From Neofusicoccum parvum (lineage: Eukaryota > Ascomycota > Dothideomycetes > Botryosphaeriales > Botryosphaeriaceae), in contig CP087208.1 of the NCBI GenBank assembly GCA_020912385.1, positions 2,170,001 through 2,234,000 on the forward strand: 64,000 bases of DNA. The letters run 5' to 3'. Below are positions 22,819 through 33,397 of this stretch, in pieces. The notes under the pieces are model-generated. The model did no database searches. It was not told the DNA's origin and saw only the letters and a program-made list of their open reading frames with translations. Each line of letters begins with the position of its first letter. The first letter of the stretch is position 1. The position numbers were made by a program, and so were the translations under genes.

Positions 22819-23509
22819 CAGGAGTCCTGTTTCTGAGCTTTGGGACTGGGTGTTTGTGGAGAGCAGAGTCTGATTCTCCGGCTATGCGCAGCCTGGGGTT
22901 TTTATGGGCGGTGATGTGCGTTTGTGATGGTGCTGTTTCCAATTGATACAGCTGATGGTCAAGCTGGGCGACAAACGGGGAATATTCAAGAAGAACGCTG
23001 TAACAACATTGCTGATCTGGATGCATTTGTGGCATTGACGTGTATGTACACCGTTGGGCCGGATTTTCCACCAACAAGTATATCTCGATCTATGCTATAC
23101 GTGCCGCAGAAAGCCAAACGCCGTAACAGGTTGGACACAGAGATTTCTTCCATGAGAACTACTCCAAAATTGAGGTAACCTGAGCGAGCCATAGCAGAAA
23201 TACCTGTCGTCCCTGTTCTCGAATGCCGCGCCACGTACATCCATTCTCCACTACGTGGAACCTGTCTAGCCTGTTCAGGTATCATATACTTGCCGTGTAT
23301 ATTTATAGCTCCCTTCGATGGAGATAATAAAGATCACCTTCGGTGGTGACATTAGTGTCAAGATGGTGTATGTGCCAAATGTGTTGGCTTGAACGCACGC
23401 CGAAGGTGATGGACGAGTGCCGGCGGAAAGAGCGAGAACGGTGCTCTGAGGAAAAATAACGTCAATAAACAACCGTGTGATATCCTATTTGGTAGCCCCC
23501 TCTCCCCTA
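22819..23509. other. Intergenic region
   Basis: Promoter side of the poly-Glu membrane-protein gene. Composition is AT-richer than in coding DNA. No gene is supported. Confidence 0.35.
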
Positions 23510-23638
23510 CTATGTACCTTCGTCGTTCTTCTGAGGTTTGATACAAAGTCTGCAAAGTCCCCATATGCCAAGCACGAGGGTAGGAAGGCCGCTGAGGAGA
23601 GCCACAAGTGCGATAATGGCTTCAGCTGATAATGCCAT
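23510..23638 (-). CDS. Candidate 42-residue membrane peptide
   Basis: The frame starts MALSAEAIIALVALLSG and continues as one hydrophobic helix of about 28 residues, then a short basic, polar tail (CIKPQKNDEGT). Short fungal proteins beginning with an AEAIIALVALL-type helix are common in filamentous ascomycetes, which is why I list it; that is memory of a pattern, not a search. The same frame is open upstream to an ATG at 23752, but that extension lacks features. It could be an isolated small gene or the remnant of a larger membrane protein. Confidence 0.3.
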   Translation of the reverse strand: MALSAEAIIALVALLSGLPTLVLGIWGLCRLCIKPQKNDEGT

Positions 23639-24264
23639 GTGTAACGAAAGAAGAAGGTTTGTTTCTATGGTGATTGGGAATGATAGCCTTTTCCGAAAGG
23701 CAATAAGGATGGGAATGCATATAAATGCCATGGTTCTGTGCGGCATGTCCATTCGGGGTCAAGTGGACGTGGAGCACAGCCCTCATGCAGAGGAATTACG
23801 AAACCCTATCAAAGCACTGCGATCTGAGCCTCATATGGCAGAGTTCGGGATTTTGGTGGTGGTAATCGTCGCTGTGTAACCGAGAACGGTGGAGCCTGAT
23901 CTAATGCATGAGGATTTTGGTTGTTTGCAGGGAACTCGGTATCAGGCACAATGTCCGGGCACTGCCTTAGGATTCTCGTTCGATGTATTACTCCAAATGC
24001 TCATGCATGCGTCCGCCTGTCTTCCTGCGGTGTGGTTCTCCCTGGTCAATTGTTTTCTTTTCCTGCTTTTTTTTGCTGCAGGAGGATTTCGGTGGCCAAT
24101 TAGATCCAGGCACCGCACTGTCGGAACCGATGCCACTCTGTACACGCAGCCTTGCCTCATACTACAACAAAGTCCTTGCGGCCGTGTTTCTCGTTCAGCC
24201 TCCAGCATTGTTCCTGTAAGACTGTCATCCAACCACTTTCCTCCGTTACTTCTTCTCTGAGAGT
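23639..24264. other. Intergenic region
   Basis: Probable promoter of the Clr5/ankyrin gene. Several overlapping plus-strand frames occur, none with domain-like content. Confidence 0.35.
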
Positions 24265-26296
24265 ATGCCGCGGAAGATTATAACAGCCGAAGAGTGGACA
24301 GGCCACAAGGAAGAGCTGCGACGGCTTTACGTCGTTGAAGATCGGACCCTCCAAGAGATTGAAGTGGTAATGAGGAAGACTTACGGTTTCGGGGCAACGT
24401 GAGCAAAGACCTCCAACTCTGGGAAACATAGAAATGGTCCAGATTAATGCTAATATTTTTTTTAGCCTCAAGCAGTACGAGCGCCGTTTCAATCGGTGGG
24501 GATTTCGCAAGAATCTGAAAGCGGCCGAGTGGCAGGCTGTTTGCTCTAAAATCCGAAAAAGAAAAAGTGAGGGGAAGAAGAGCGAGGTAACCGTGGATGG
24601 AGTACCCTTCTCAGAAGAGAAAATAAGGAGAGGGTTTGGCCGATACAACTCCAGCGTTGCCCAAGTATGCCGGACACCGGAAGGTGTCGTGGTGCGAACA
24701 CCAGTTCCTTGCACATTGGATGGTGAAACCCACTCCGAGAGCATTATTGTGAGAGAGATGTCTCCGTTGGCGTTGGATGCAACTTCCAGTCGTCCTGAAT
24801 ACTTCCAACATATCTCTATGATAGAGATGACGTCTTTCGAGGCCGTTTCGCACCAGGTGTACACTCAAAACTATCTCTGTCCAAACGAGCTGCCAAATCC
24901 TCTCCATGATCAATCATTTTCGGTACAGAGACAAGAAGCCGGACCGTTGCTCAACGACTACTTGATATGTGCAGCTGTTGATGGCTGCCTTAGCCGAGCG
25001 GAGAAGTTGTTGTCCTGGGGTGCAAATGTGGACTACGCCTCGACGGACCACTACGTTGCCCTTTTGCTTCACAAAGCCGTGTCGCCATTGGCTTGTGCCG
25101 CACTCAGAAATCGATTAGAGATAGTCCAACTCCTTCTCGAGAAAGGCGCAAATGTCGAAGGCCCATGTTATGGCGCAAAAGAGGTACTGACACCGCTCCA
25201 TGCGGCTGTTCTGGCACGCGATGTATCACACGGAACCCACCAGAGCCTTCCAGTAATTCGAGCTCTCCTGGAGGCCGGTGCAAATATCAACAGGATTGCC
25301 TCGGGACTCAAAACTCTTCCGAAAACAGCATTGCAGATTGCCGTTGAAGCGAACGACAGAGAGCTTGTGAAGTACATGCTGGCATCCGGGGCTGATGTGA
25401 ATGCTGCCGCTATGGAACATGGAATCACTCCTTTTCAAGCGGCATTCAGGGTTGAACCCACACAGGCTGGTGAAGAGGAGATGTGGAGGTTTTTATGGAG
25501 ATACAGCGGCGATATTTTCGACCCTCCTGTGAAGCACGGCAGTGTCCCGGCATTAGTCGCAAGCATAAGAGCTCGGAACATCGAAAGCACCCAGTTTTTG
25601 GTGGACAATGGCGCTGACATAGACTTCACGGGTGCGGAGACCCAGGCTGGTCCAGCACTCAGCGAAGCCATTCTCATTAATGACATGAGATTGGTTGATC
25701 TGCTTCTCGAAAAAGGTGCGGCCGTAAACAACCCAAAGGCTGTGGAGTACGGATGCACCGCCCTTCAAGCAGCGGCATACCGGGGGAACCTGGATCTGAC
25801 AAAGCGTCTTCTGAGCCTGAAAGCGTGTCCACAGGATGCCGTGGCTCTGTTCCTGGCCGTGGATGGTGAGAATTGGAATATTTCAGACGTCCTGATATCC
25901 GCTGCCGACCAGCATATGGCAACGGAGAGAGAGCCTAGCTACGGGAGGATGGGTCTCACGGCAGCTATCAAACGTCGAAACTGGCCAGTTATCAAGAGAT
26001 TGGTTAGCATAGGAACAAGCCTCGGACCCGACGACCCAATCCTGTATGAGCCTTTGAGACGAGAGGAATGCAGCCTCTGTCGGTTGGAAAGCTCCAATCC
26101 TTTCTCGTATGAATGGGAAACAAGACCTGGCACGTTCTGGTACCTCATAAATGGAACCGCAAATTACAAACGCCAATCACCCCTGGCGGCTGCCGTGGAA
26201 GTCAATGACATGGAAATTGTTGGGTTCCTTCTGTGTAACAAGGCTGATGCCCGGGAGATCGACCAATCGTGGAACTATGATGCAAGACCATTGTAA
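24265..26296 (+). CDS. Clr5-domain ankyrin-repeat protein
   Basis: Two exons, 24265-24398 and 24466-26296 (67-nt intron with a poly-T acceptor), give 654 residues. Residues 8-62 form a Clr5 domain: an EEWTGHKEELRRLYVVEDRT-type start, the hydrophobic LQEIEVVMRKTYGF helix, then LKQYERRFNRWGFRKN. The intron lies inside the domain, between GFGAT and LKQY, and splicing is needed to read it. Residues 165-640 contain about ten ankyrin-like repeats (for example LEIVQLLLEKGANVEG, LPVIRALLEAGANINR, LVKYMLASGADVNA, LVDLLLEKGAAVNN). Such Clr5-ankyrin proteins are numerous and variable in filamentous ascomycetes; the repeats mediate protein contacts, while the role of the Clr5 module is not settled. The protein ends inside a last repeat-like unit, so the C-terminus may be shortened. 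Confidence 0.85.
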
Positions 26297-27637
26297 GCCA
26301 ATATCCCGAGAAGTACGATGGGGTGAATGTAGGCCGTTGGGACAAGACAAGATCCGTCAAGCAAATCGGAGGAATGCAGTGTGCATATCAACGGAGAAGC
26401 TCAAGAGAAGATAAGCAAGAAAGCAATAGAGAGAAAATGTACAAACACGCGGTATCAAGTCCCATTCACTCACGTGCTACTTTCCAGATCAGAAACTTTG
26501 CAAAAGCACGGAGTCTTCCAATGAGATAGAAGACAACAATCTCCGAGTATAGGCCGGGAGTAAGTGTCGGCGAAGGTCGGCAGCGTTGATGTCCATATGG
26601 ACTCGTCGTTCAACAGCATAGATGCACATGCTCCCTTCCCGAAGTGTAATCGACATCGGCAGTCAATGAGGTGCATCCTAGTCCAAGATCATATGGCCGC
26701 TTCGTCACAGACTGTGGAGACAGCCCCGCTCGTCGTCCAGGATATGTGGAAGTAAAGTTCAGGGAAGCGAGGTATGACCGAGACCTACACAGACGACCCA
26801 TCAGGTCACCGAGCTTCGGAAAGACTGACCGGGCTGATCGGTGTACTCATCAAGGGTGTCGATGATCCTCAGGGTCCGTCGGTGCCATGGATATTTGATT
26901 CATGCGAAGTTGTCTAGCTTAGACTTTGCTTGTTGACGTCCTGGTTACATATCACATCCGCGAGGTCGTTAGAAGCAGTAGTAAGAGGCTAGGAAAGTCG
27001 AACGCCTTGTAGCTTGGCCAGGTGATCAGCACGAAAAGTAAAGCCGTCGCCGTTCCCGTGAGAATTGACTTTAGTCATGGTTCGTGAGTGCAGCTGGTGG
27101 GAAAGTGCAAGCAAAAACCACTGTGCGGAAATGGGACCTGGAAGACTAATAAATGAAATAGGACAACATCAAGGAGCGAACCTTAATACATCAGACAGAA
27201 AGACGGCGCCCATGGGTTTTGTAGCGGTGTCAACTTTTTAGGTTGGCAAGCGTGGCGTTCCCGAATCCTGAATGAACACTTGACGTGCACACCCTCAGAA
27301 GTGTGTCAGTGGGAGGTAAGCATAAATTGGCCCACCATCAGCAGTTTTAAGCTCATATAGCCATGGATTTCAACATAAGAGACCCTTGCAGAACAGTGGG
27401 ACACTTGCGTGCCGGGCCCGGAAGTGCATGAACAGCATTTGTCGATCTCTTTAGATCCCACGAGGGCTCATCTGCCAGGGACCCCAAACGAGACCAACCT
27501 ACCCAAACACATCCTTCCCCGGTCAGGGCCGGCGCCAGATCCAGGACCAGATCCAGGACCAGGGCCAAGGGTAGAACGAGCCTTCTTCTCAGGCACGCCA
27601 TAGACCCTCAATTCATGCGATGCCTCAGGCCCGCAGT
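26297..27637. other. Intergenic region
   Basis: About 1.3 kb of moderate GC between convergent genes. No coding pattern, apart from a 12-bp tandem duplication near the right end. Confidence 0.4.
27535..27562. repeat. 12-bp tandem duplication
   Basis: The unit CCAGATCCAGGA occurs twice in a row and is followed by a partial third copy, about 80 bp beyond the stop of the reductase gene. Confidence 0.75.
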
Positions 27638-28838
27638 CTACTCTTTCCCCAACTCTTTCGTCCACCACTCCGCAAAGTCCACGCATCCGCAATCAATCCC
27701 CAGCGCCCTAGTCTCCTTCGTATCCAGATGGCAATCGTACGGCCTGCGCACCCTCTCTCCCCTCTCCTCCGCCCACAGCTCCTCATCCGACGGCCTGAAC
27801 GCCTCCAGCCTGTCAAGCCCCACCCCCATTATTCCCGCGAGCACCTTGCACATATCCAGCTTCGTCTTGCAATCCTCGCTCGAGAAATGCAGCACCTCCG
27901 GCAGGCGGGCGGGCGCGTCGGGGCCCGGCGCGCTCCTGCCGGTGTACAGCGCGCACACGTCGACGCACACGCGCGCCACGTCGGCCGTGTTCGTCGGGTA
28001 CCTCTGCGCATAGTCGTCCATCTTGATGGGCGGCTCGCCGGGCGCCAGCGTCGTCGACTTGCGGATCTGCTCGACCAGCACGTTGACCGCGCTGTCCGAC
28101 GGCTTGCCTGCCTTCCCGTACAGAATCGGCACGCGGAGCACCGCGGCCAGAGGCCTGTCGCTGCTCTTGTTGGCGGCTGCGGAGGAGGCGGCCAGCACGG
28201 CGCCCTCACCCTCCCATTTCGTGAGGCCGTATGTGTTCGGCGGGTTCGTCGGGGCGAGCGGCGCGTACGGGGCTTCGCCGGGGGCGCCCGAGAAGACGTA
28301 GTCGGTGCTGATGTAGAGCGTGAAGATGCCGCGGCGGGCGGCGTGTGCGGTCAGCGTGCCGGCGGCGGAGACGTTGAGGGCGCGGGCGGCGGCGGGGTGG
28401 TTGTTGCACGAGTCGGGGGAGCGGTCGGCGGCACCTGCGAGGGGACAGGTGAGCAAGGCGTGCAAGACGCCGAAGGACGCGTAGAGGGCCGGGGAAAGGC
28501 GCTCAAATGCGGACGCGGCACGCACAATGGACGATGACGTCGGGCCTGGGGCTTTGTTAGTAAACACGGCGGGGGCGGGGTGACGCGGGGTGTCGTACTG
28601 GACGTCGTCGAGCGCTTTCTCGATGGCAGCGCCGTCCAGCAGGTCGAGCTTGATGGTCGACGGCGGATTCGCCCGCGTCAGGCCTGTTCCGACCGTCTTC
28701 CAGCCGTGTTTCGCGAAGGCCTGTGCGACCTGGCTGCCGAGCAGGCCGGTAGCTTCGGGGGTCAGCGTCGGGTCTGGGTGCGGCGTTGGCCTCACAGCGC
28801 TCAAACTCACCGCCGGTGACAAGGGCTGTGCCGCTCAT
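27638..28838 (-). CDS. NAD(P)-binding RmlD / MAT2B-like reductase
   Basis: Extended short-chain dehydrogenase of the dTDP-4-dehydrorhamnose reductase family; the animal relative MAT2B is the regulatory subunit of methionine adenosyltransferase. Four exons, 28838-28811 (28 nt), 28752-28599, 28545-28526 (20 nt) and 28434-27638, give 332 residues. Only the spliced product reads correctly: MSGTALVTG joins ATGLLGSQVA to complete the nucleotide-binding TGxTGxxG motif, and the 20-nt exon supplies PDVIVHC before AADRSPD. Further marks are RALNVSAAGTLTAHAA, LYISTDYVFSG with the catalytic Tyr/Lys pair in NTYGLTKWEGE, and the VLRVPILYG strand. The C-terminus (KTKLDMCKVLAGIMG) is typical. It may regulate S-adenosylmethionine synthesis or act as a sugar-nucleotide reductase; sequence alone does not decide. 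Confidence 0.88.
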
Positions 28839-29551
28839 TTCCAAGACGTTGTAGGGCTCAAGCTACGGATGGAGTGTTGTTTGCTTCCTCGCGAGAAGGA
28901 CGACGAACGGTGACGTCGCAGCAGCCGGCACGTTCTGCTTGGGTTCCAAAAATTCCGAGCCGACCCCGACGAGAGTCAGATTCCCTCACAGCCCTCGTCC
29001 TCACGGCCTCGCGCATAACAAGAGTCGCAAACGAAAAGTGAAGGTGCTGCAGAAGCCAGTGACTCTGCTTTGAACTCCAAGGATTCTGCATCGGCCCGCA
29101 AACCAATGCAAGCTGGCCACGACATAGCGTTCAACTGCAACGCTCTGGATCAGGATTTCCTTCCCTTGCAAGAGCTGGGCCCGGGCACCAGGTTGTCGAG
29201 GCCAGAGGGCCGGAGGGAGCGGCGCATTGTGTGGACGGAGGGCGGCCTCGCTTGAGCAGTCATCAGGGCTCGGCCACGGCAAGAGCAAGCAGCAGCGGCA
29301 TCTTCGCAACTCACCTGCACACCTCACCTTCACAGCCTACCCGTAGGCCCGCAAGCCCGCAAAACTTGCCCATACCCTTCCTCGGTCGATGTTCATCCTA
29401 TGGCTCGCTCTTTGAAGAAGAGAAACTGACATTTGCTATGAGAGAGGCGGCCATGCCAGTGTCCGAAGACTTGTGTATACGCAGTGACTAAGCAGTCCGA
29501 CCGCATCGGAATCCATCCATCTCCAGGTCGGTGTCATCATCCTGGAAGGCC
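28839..29551. other. Intergenic region
   Basis: Holds the promoter of the reductase gene and the 3' flank of the next minus-strand gene. At 29499-29568 a minus-strand frame reads a short acidic peptide (EAFQDDDTDLEMDG) that could be the displaced C-terminus of the upstream gene; see findings. Confidence 0.35.
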
Positions 29552-30372
29552 TCAAGGGGCACGCCTGGCTTCGTCGAGCCGCTGAACTCCCCTCCGCAAC
29601 TTCATCGTCTTGATCCTCAACGTAATCAGCACCTGGTGGTCGTCCGGAGTGACCTGTTCGATCATACGGCAGATCTCGTCGGCCTTGTCCAGACACGCCA
29701 TCGCCTGATCGAGCGGCTCGATCACGGCCAGCTGTTGGAGCAACTCGCACCTACACGCGAGAGGAACCCATTGCTTCGGGAGAGTGTCGAGAATCAGCTC
29801 GCGGCATTCGTCGTGACGATGCTGAAGATACAAGTAGTATGCCTATTTCACACAAGACTTAGAATGCATAGGCCAAGTTAGCCTTGCGACACGTACCAAG
29901 TCGAGCAGCGACCAGTAGTAGCGCGTGTCGTTGACGAGCTTCTGGTGCTGTTCTTGCTCCGACACCTGTGGCTCCTTGTCTTCCTTGCCTTCCCTGGTTT
30001 CCTCGTTCTCCTTGTCATTCTGTTGCGGTGGATCTGTGTTGCCTTTGTCAGTCTTTGCCCTCTCCACGGTGGATTTGGATCTATATTACCGGCTTCCTTG
30101 TCTTCCGCAGAAGTGTCTTCCGAAGCGGCTTGAGCCGGAGTCATTGCAGTTTTCTCTTCCGTCTTGACGCCTTCCTCACGAGACTCGTTCATCATCATCC
30201 TTAGCGCGTATTTCTCTCTGCTAACAATGTAATTAAGGTTGCTTTCGCGGGTCTGTTGTGGCGGAGAAGAGACAGACTTGGTAGGACGGGTTGCAGTTGC
30301 GCTCTCTGCGCCTGTGCCGCCAGTATCCTCCGCGTGGTCCTTTCCACAGGACGGGGGAGTATCGGCGTCCAT
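29552..30372 (-). CDS. Helical, TPR-like protein of unknown function
   Basis: Proposed exons 30372-30090, 30042-29897 and 29842-29552 give 239 residues. The first 95 residues are polar and rich in Thr, Glu and Ser (with a REKYALRMMMNESREE segment); the second exon is Gln/Glu/Lys-rich then NDTRYYWSLLDL; the third, in frame across a 54-nt intron with a GTACGT donor, continues AYYLYLQHRHDECRELILD, ACRCELLQQLAVIEPL and DQAMACLDKADEICRMIEQV, paired helices resembling TPR units. The 54-nt intron is well supported. The 47-nt intron 30089-30043 (GTAATA...AAAG) is weaker, because its CTGAC branch site lies only a few bases before the acceptor; a single-base frameshift is the alternative. I do not recognise the family. 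Confidence 0.5.
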
Positions 30373-30766
30373 CGCGGCGGTTGTGTCCCAACTGTGGTTG
30401 GGCGCGCCAAGGATAGGGTGGTGATGTAAAGTTGTAAGTGAGCGGGAGTTGAGTGCGCGTAGATATGCGCAGTGATGCGGTCGCCGCTCGCCGCAGTCCC
30501 TCCACCTCGTCCTCCGTCCCGTGACCCTCGCTACCTAGGACATGCCAAGGCCCCAGAAATTCTCCAGCAGACTTGAGCTCATTCACTCTGTCTCTTTCCT
30601 CATCTAGTTTCCGACACAGGCGACCCCAAACCCACACGAACGACCGCGAAACCCACCAGCTCCAAGAAGGTATGACAGACGACACCCACATCATTCATAT
30701 GCACCCAATTACCTTCTGGTTCGTATGTTAGTACAAGTTTCTTCATATTTAGTGTCGAAGTCACCC
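30373..30766. other. Bidirectional promoter region
   Basis: About 390 bp between two divergent starts (30372 minus, 30767 plus). It should carry both promoters. A GTATGT...TTTAG pair at about 30,722-30,752 is too short to be an intron. Confidence 0.4.
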
Positions 30767-31510
30767 ATGAACATGCCACTCAACGGTGGAAAGTCAGCGA
30801 AGCGCCCGCCCCAGCCGAGTACATCATCGGAGAGGAAGGCACACAGCGCTGCGAGCGCCAGAGCGCCTGTCATGATGGAATCTTCGGCCACTTCGCAAAG
30901 CCAAGGTCAAATCACTTCGCCAGTGGGTGATTGTGCCTCAAATCAGACGTCCTCGCTTGCGGTTCTGTCGTCCGACCCTCCGGAACAATCCAAGAGGGGA
31001 TTCGGCATCAAGTTGAAGGACCTCATCATCACACCCTTCATGAAGTACAAGCTACACCTCAGTCTCAAGAAGGAGGAGGAAGAGCTCTTGCAGCACATCA
31101 ATGCTCATCCGGAAGTCAAGGCCCTCATTTGACATCACATGACCCGCCGGGAGTATGCAATCTTCATGGCGTGGTCGGACATAGAAAACGTCGCCTCCCA
31201 GTTCGCCCTTGTGCAGATGTGCCTGTGGACTTACAGTTTCCTTGATGAGCGCGAAAAGCTTAGTAACTGGGGTAAGGTGCAACTGAGTTGGGTTACACGC
31301 GATGTTTACATGATGGAACGGTATGCCGACAATGCGCTCAGCTACATCCAAGAGCTTGCACTCATAGCCTCGAGATCCAAACCCCCAATCCATCATGAAG
31401 ACCCAGTGGTACTGCAAGTAAGCATGCTCTACTCTAGAGGACTCCAAACCCGTCTTGTTCTTGGGTTCCCTGTGTAGTCACATGGAATGATGGCACTGGT
31501 GGCCGCTTAA
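30767..31510 (+). pseudogene. Unknown gene interrupted by an in-frame TGA
   Basis: Reading from ATG 30767 (or 30725) the frame gives 121 residues: Ser/Pro-rich start, then KLKDLIITPFMKYKLHLSLK and EEEELLQHINAHPEVKALI, and stops at TGA 31130-31132. The same frame resumes at once for 95 more codons (TRREYAIFMAWSDIENVASQ, then FALVQMCLWTYSFLDEREKL, and a helix near DNALSYIQELALIA) to a GTAAGC donor at 31418; a 60-nt intron then leads to a short last exon 31478-31510. The downstream part looks as protein-like as the upstream part, so the TGA probably splits one ancestral protein. The possibilities are a recent nonsense mutation, a sequencing error, stop-codon readthrough (TGA followed by C) or an unseen intron. 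No family is recognised. Confidence 0.45.
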
Positions 31511-33397
31511 GTCTCGATACCTCATGATGGAAGTCCGTCCCTCGGAATCGGGGAGTGACCACGACCAATCGGAAACGTACATCACCGCGGGACATTCGGC
31601 AACGCCCTAGCGGCTTGACGACTTGATCAGCTTTTGCTCTACGGACACCAGAACAAGGCCTCGGCCCAGCGATTGACAACTGGATCAAGTTTCACTTTAC
31701 GGACATCGGACCAAAGCCCCCATGACTTTAGCTTACGTGGATTGGAGTGGAGAAAACTAATTGAGGCTTTGCAACTGAGGGATTTGCTTGAAATTACATG
31801 GTTGCATGCAATTGCTGGGCGGCCAAGGGTCACGTCACCTTCCCCGCTGTCCCATTTTCCGTTTTTTTTCTTCGCCGCTTTGCCTGCTACATACGCCAGG
31901 CTGCTTTCATTTCTGCTTTCTCAAAGCAATTGATTCGAAACCCGAATCTTGTGCAGCCTCCGAACACCGCGTCTCAACCCGAGCTCCAATACGTAGCCTT
32001 GAACAAAAGCGCGTACATCTAGACCTCGTCCGTGCACACTATAGCAAAGTACATGTACTTTGTTAAACTTTCCCATCCCCTATTGTTCCCAAACACCGAC
32101 TCTCCGTCTAGCGCTGGCGCGCGGCACGTTATTCGGTGCATCCCCGTAGTGTACCATGCTGCCGTCGCCGTCGGCTTCGCCACCGCCACCGCGGCAAAGA
32201 AAAAAAAGGAGAAAACCACACAGCCACAAGCGTGACTAAGCCACGCCCCCAAGACCGCTTGGCGCGGCCGCTCCCCAAGACGGCCGCCGTCCCGTTCCTG
32301 GTACGTCTCCGGCGTGACGGCCGAGGAAAGCCGAAAAACGAACGAACGGGACCCTAAACGACGTGCTAGCCCAAGACTACTGCAACTCCCCCCCAACCTC
32401 TCGCGATGTTCCCCGTCCGCCTTTGCCCCTACAGCACTTGCGCCGACGGCGCTCCTGCAGATCGTATTCCATCGACTCCTTGTGCCAGAACTGCACGGCC
32501 GGGCTCGCTTTTGCGACGTGCCTGCATAAGCGTTCCGAACGCGGCGAGCATTTCGCTGTTTTGCACAGCCATGATCCCTACACCATTTTAGAACGGCCAT
32601 CTGCATGAAGCGGTTCCCCTTCGTGTGCTGGAGAAATGCAATAGGCCGATCTTGCTAAGACTCCAAACGATGGGCCAAGTGCGGGACCCGACGACCCTCT
32701 TGTTAAGGTTGCAGTGGCATCTTGCATTGGGCGTTGCGGACTGAGACGCCGTGTCGCACCGGTCGACCTCCAACCCCTGTCCTGAGACGCTTGGTAGGAC
32801 CCCTCATCAACCACCTGCCCAAACAGAGGAAGAAAAAAATGGTTCTCCACATGTAGAGATTGCACATGTCAAAGCTTGTGAAAATCGTGAGATTCCAAAG
32901 TGTAGAGACTTTTGATTTGGTACTTGCAAAAAATATACACTGTAGCGAGCGACATCGTCTGTGGAGCAAACACAAGATTTTTTGATCTGTACAAGAAAGC
33001 AAGCTGAACAATGTCTGCTGACTCCACTCATCATAAGAAGAGATGGAAGAACAACAAAAAAAAAACCAAAAAGTCATCACGATGCCGCAATGCGCATGCT
33101 AACCTCCCATGTATCCATCCTTGTCCCATGCCATGCCCATCCATGCGATGCCCTAAAGGTTGTTGGACAAAGAAGTCCGTTCTAAAGTTGAAGAAGAAAA
33201 GAAGTTCGCAAAAAAAGACTCCGAAGAATGCCAATGCCGTGATGGCCATGTGTGAAGGTAAAGTCATAAGCGTCGTGCAGACTGAAGAGGAAAGAGAGCC
33301 CGCGCAGCGGGTTCTCAATCATTCAGCTGTGCTGTACTTGACTGTCCTGGAGAGACGGGACCAGAGCAGTGGAGCTTCCATTCTCATGATTACTCAC
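31511..33397. other. Intergenic region, no gene supported
   Basis: About 1.9 kb. Several open frames (for example 33011-33655 plus) overlap the 3' end of the LPMO gene or consist of Lys-rich or Ser-rich low complexity. About 32.8-33.2 kb is A-rich. I see no coding segment with domain character. Confidence 0.4.

Noticed and set aside
27620..28537. 305-codon plus-strand frame
   Set aside because: Antisense to the reductase gene, whose motifs are unmistakable.
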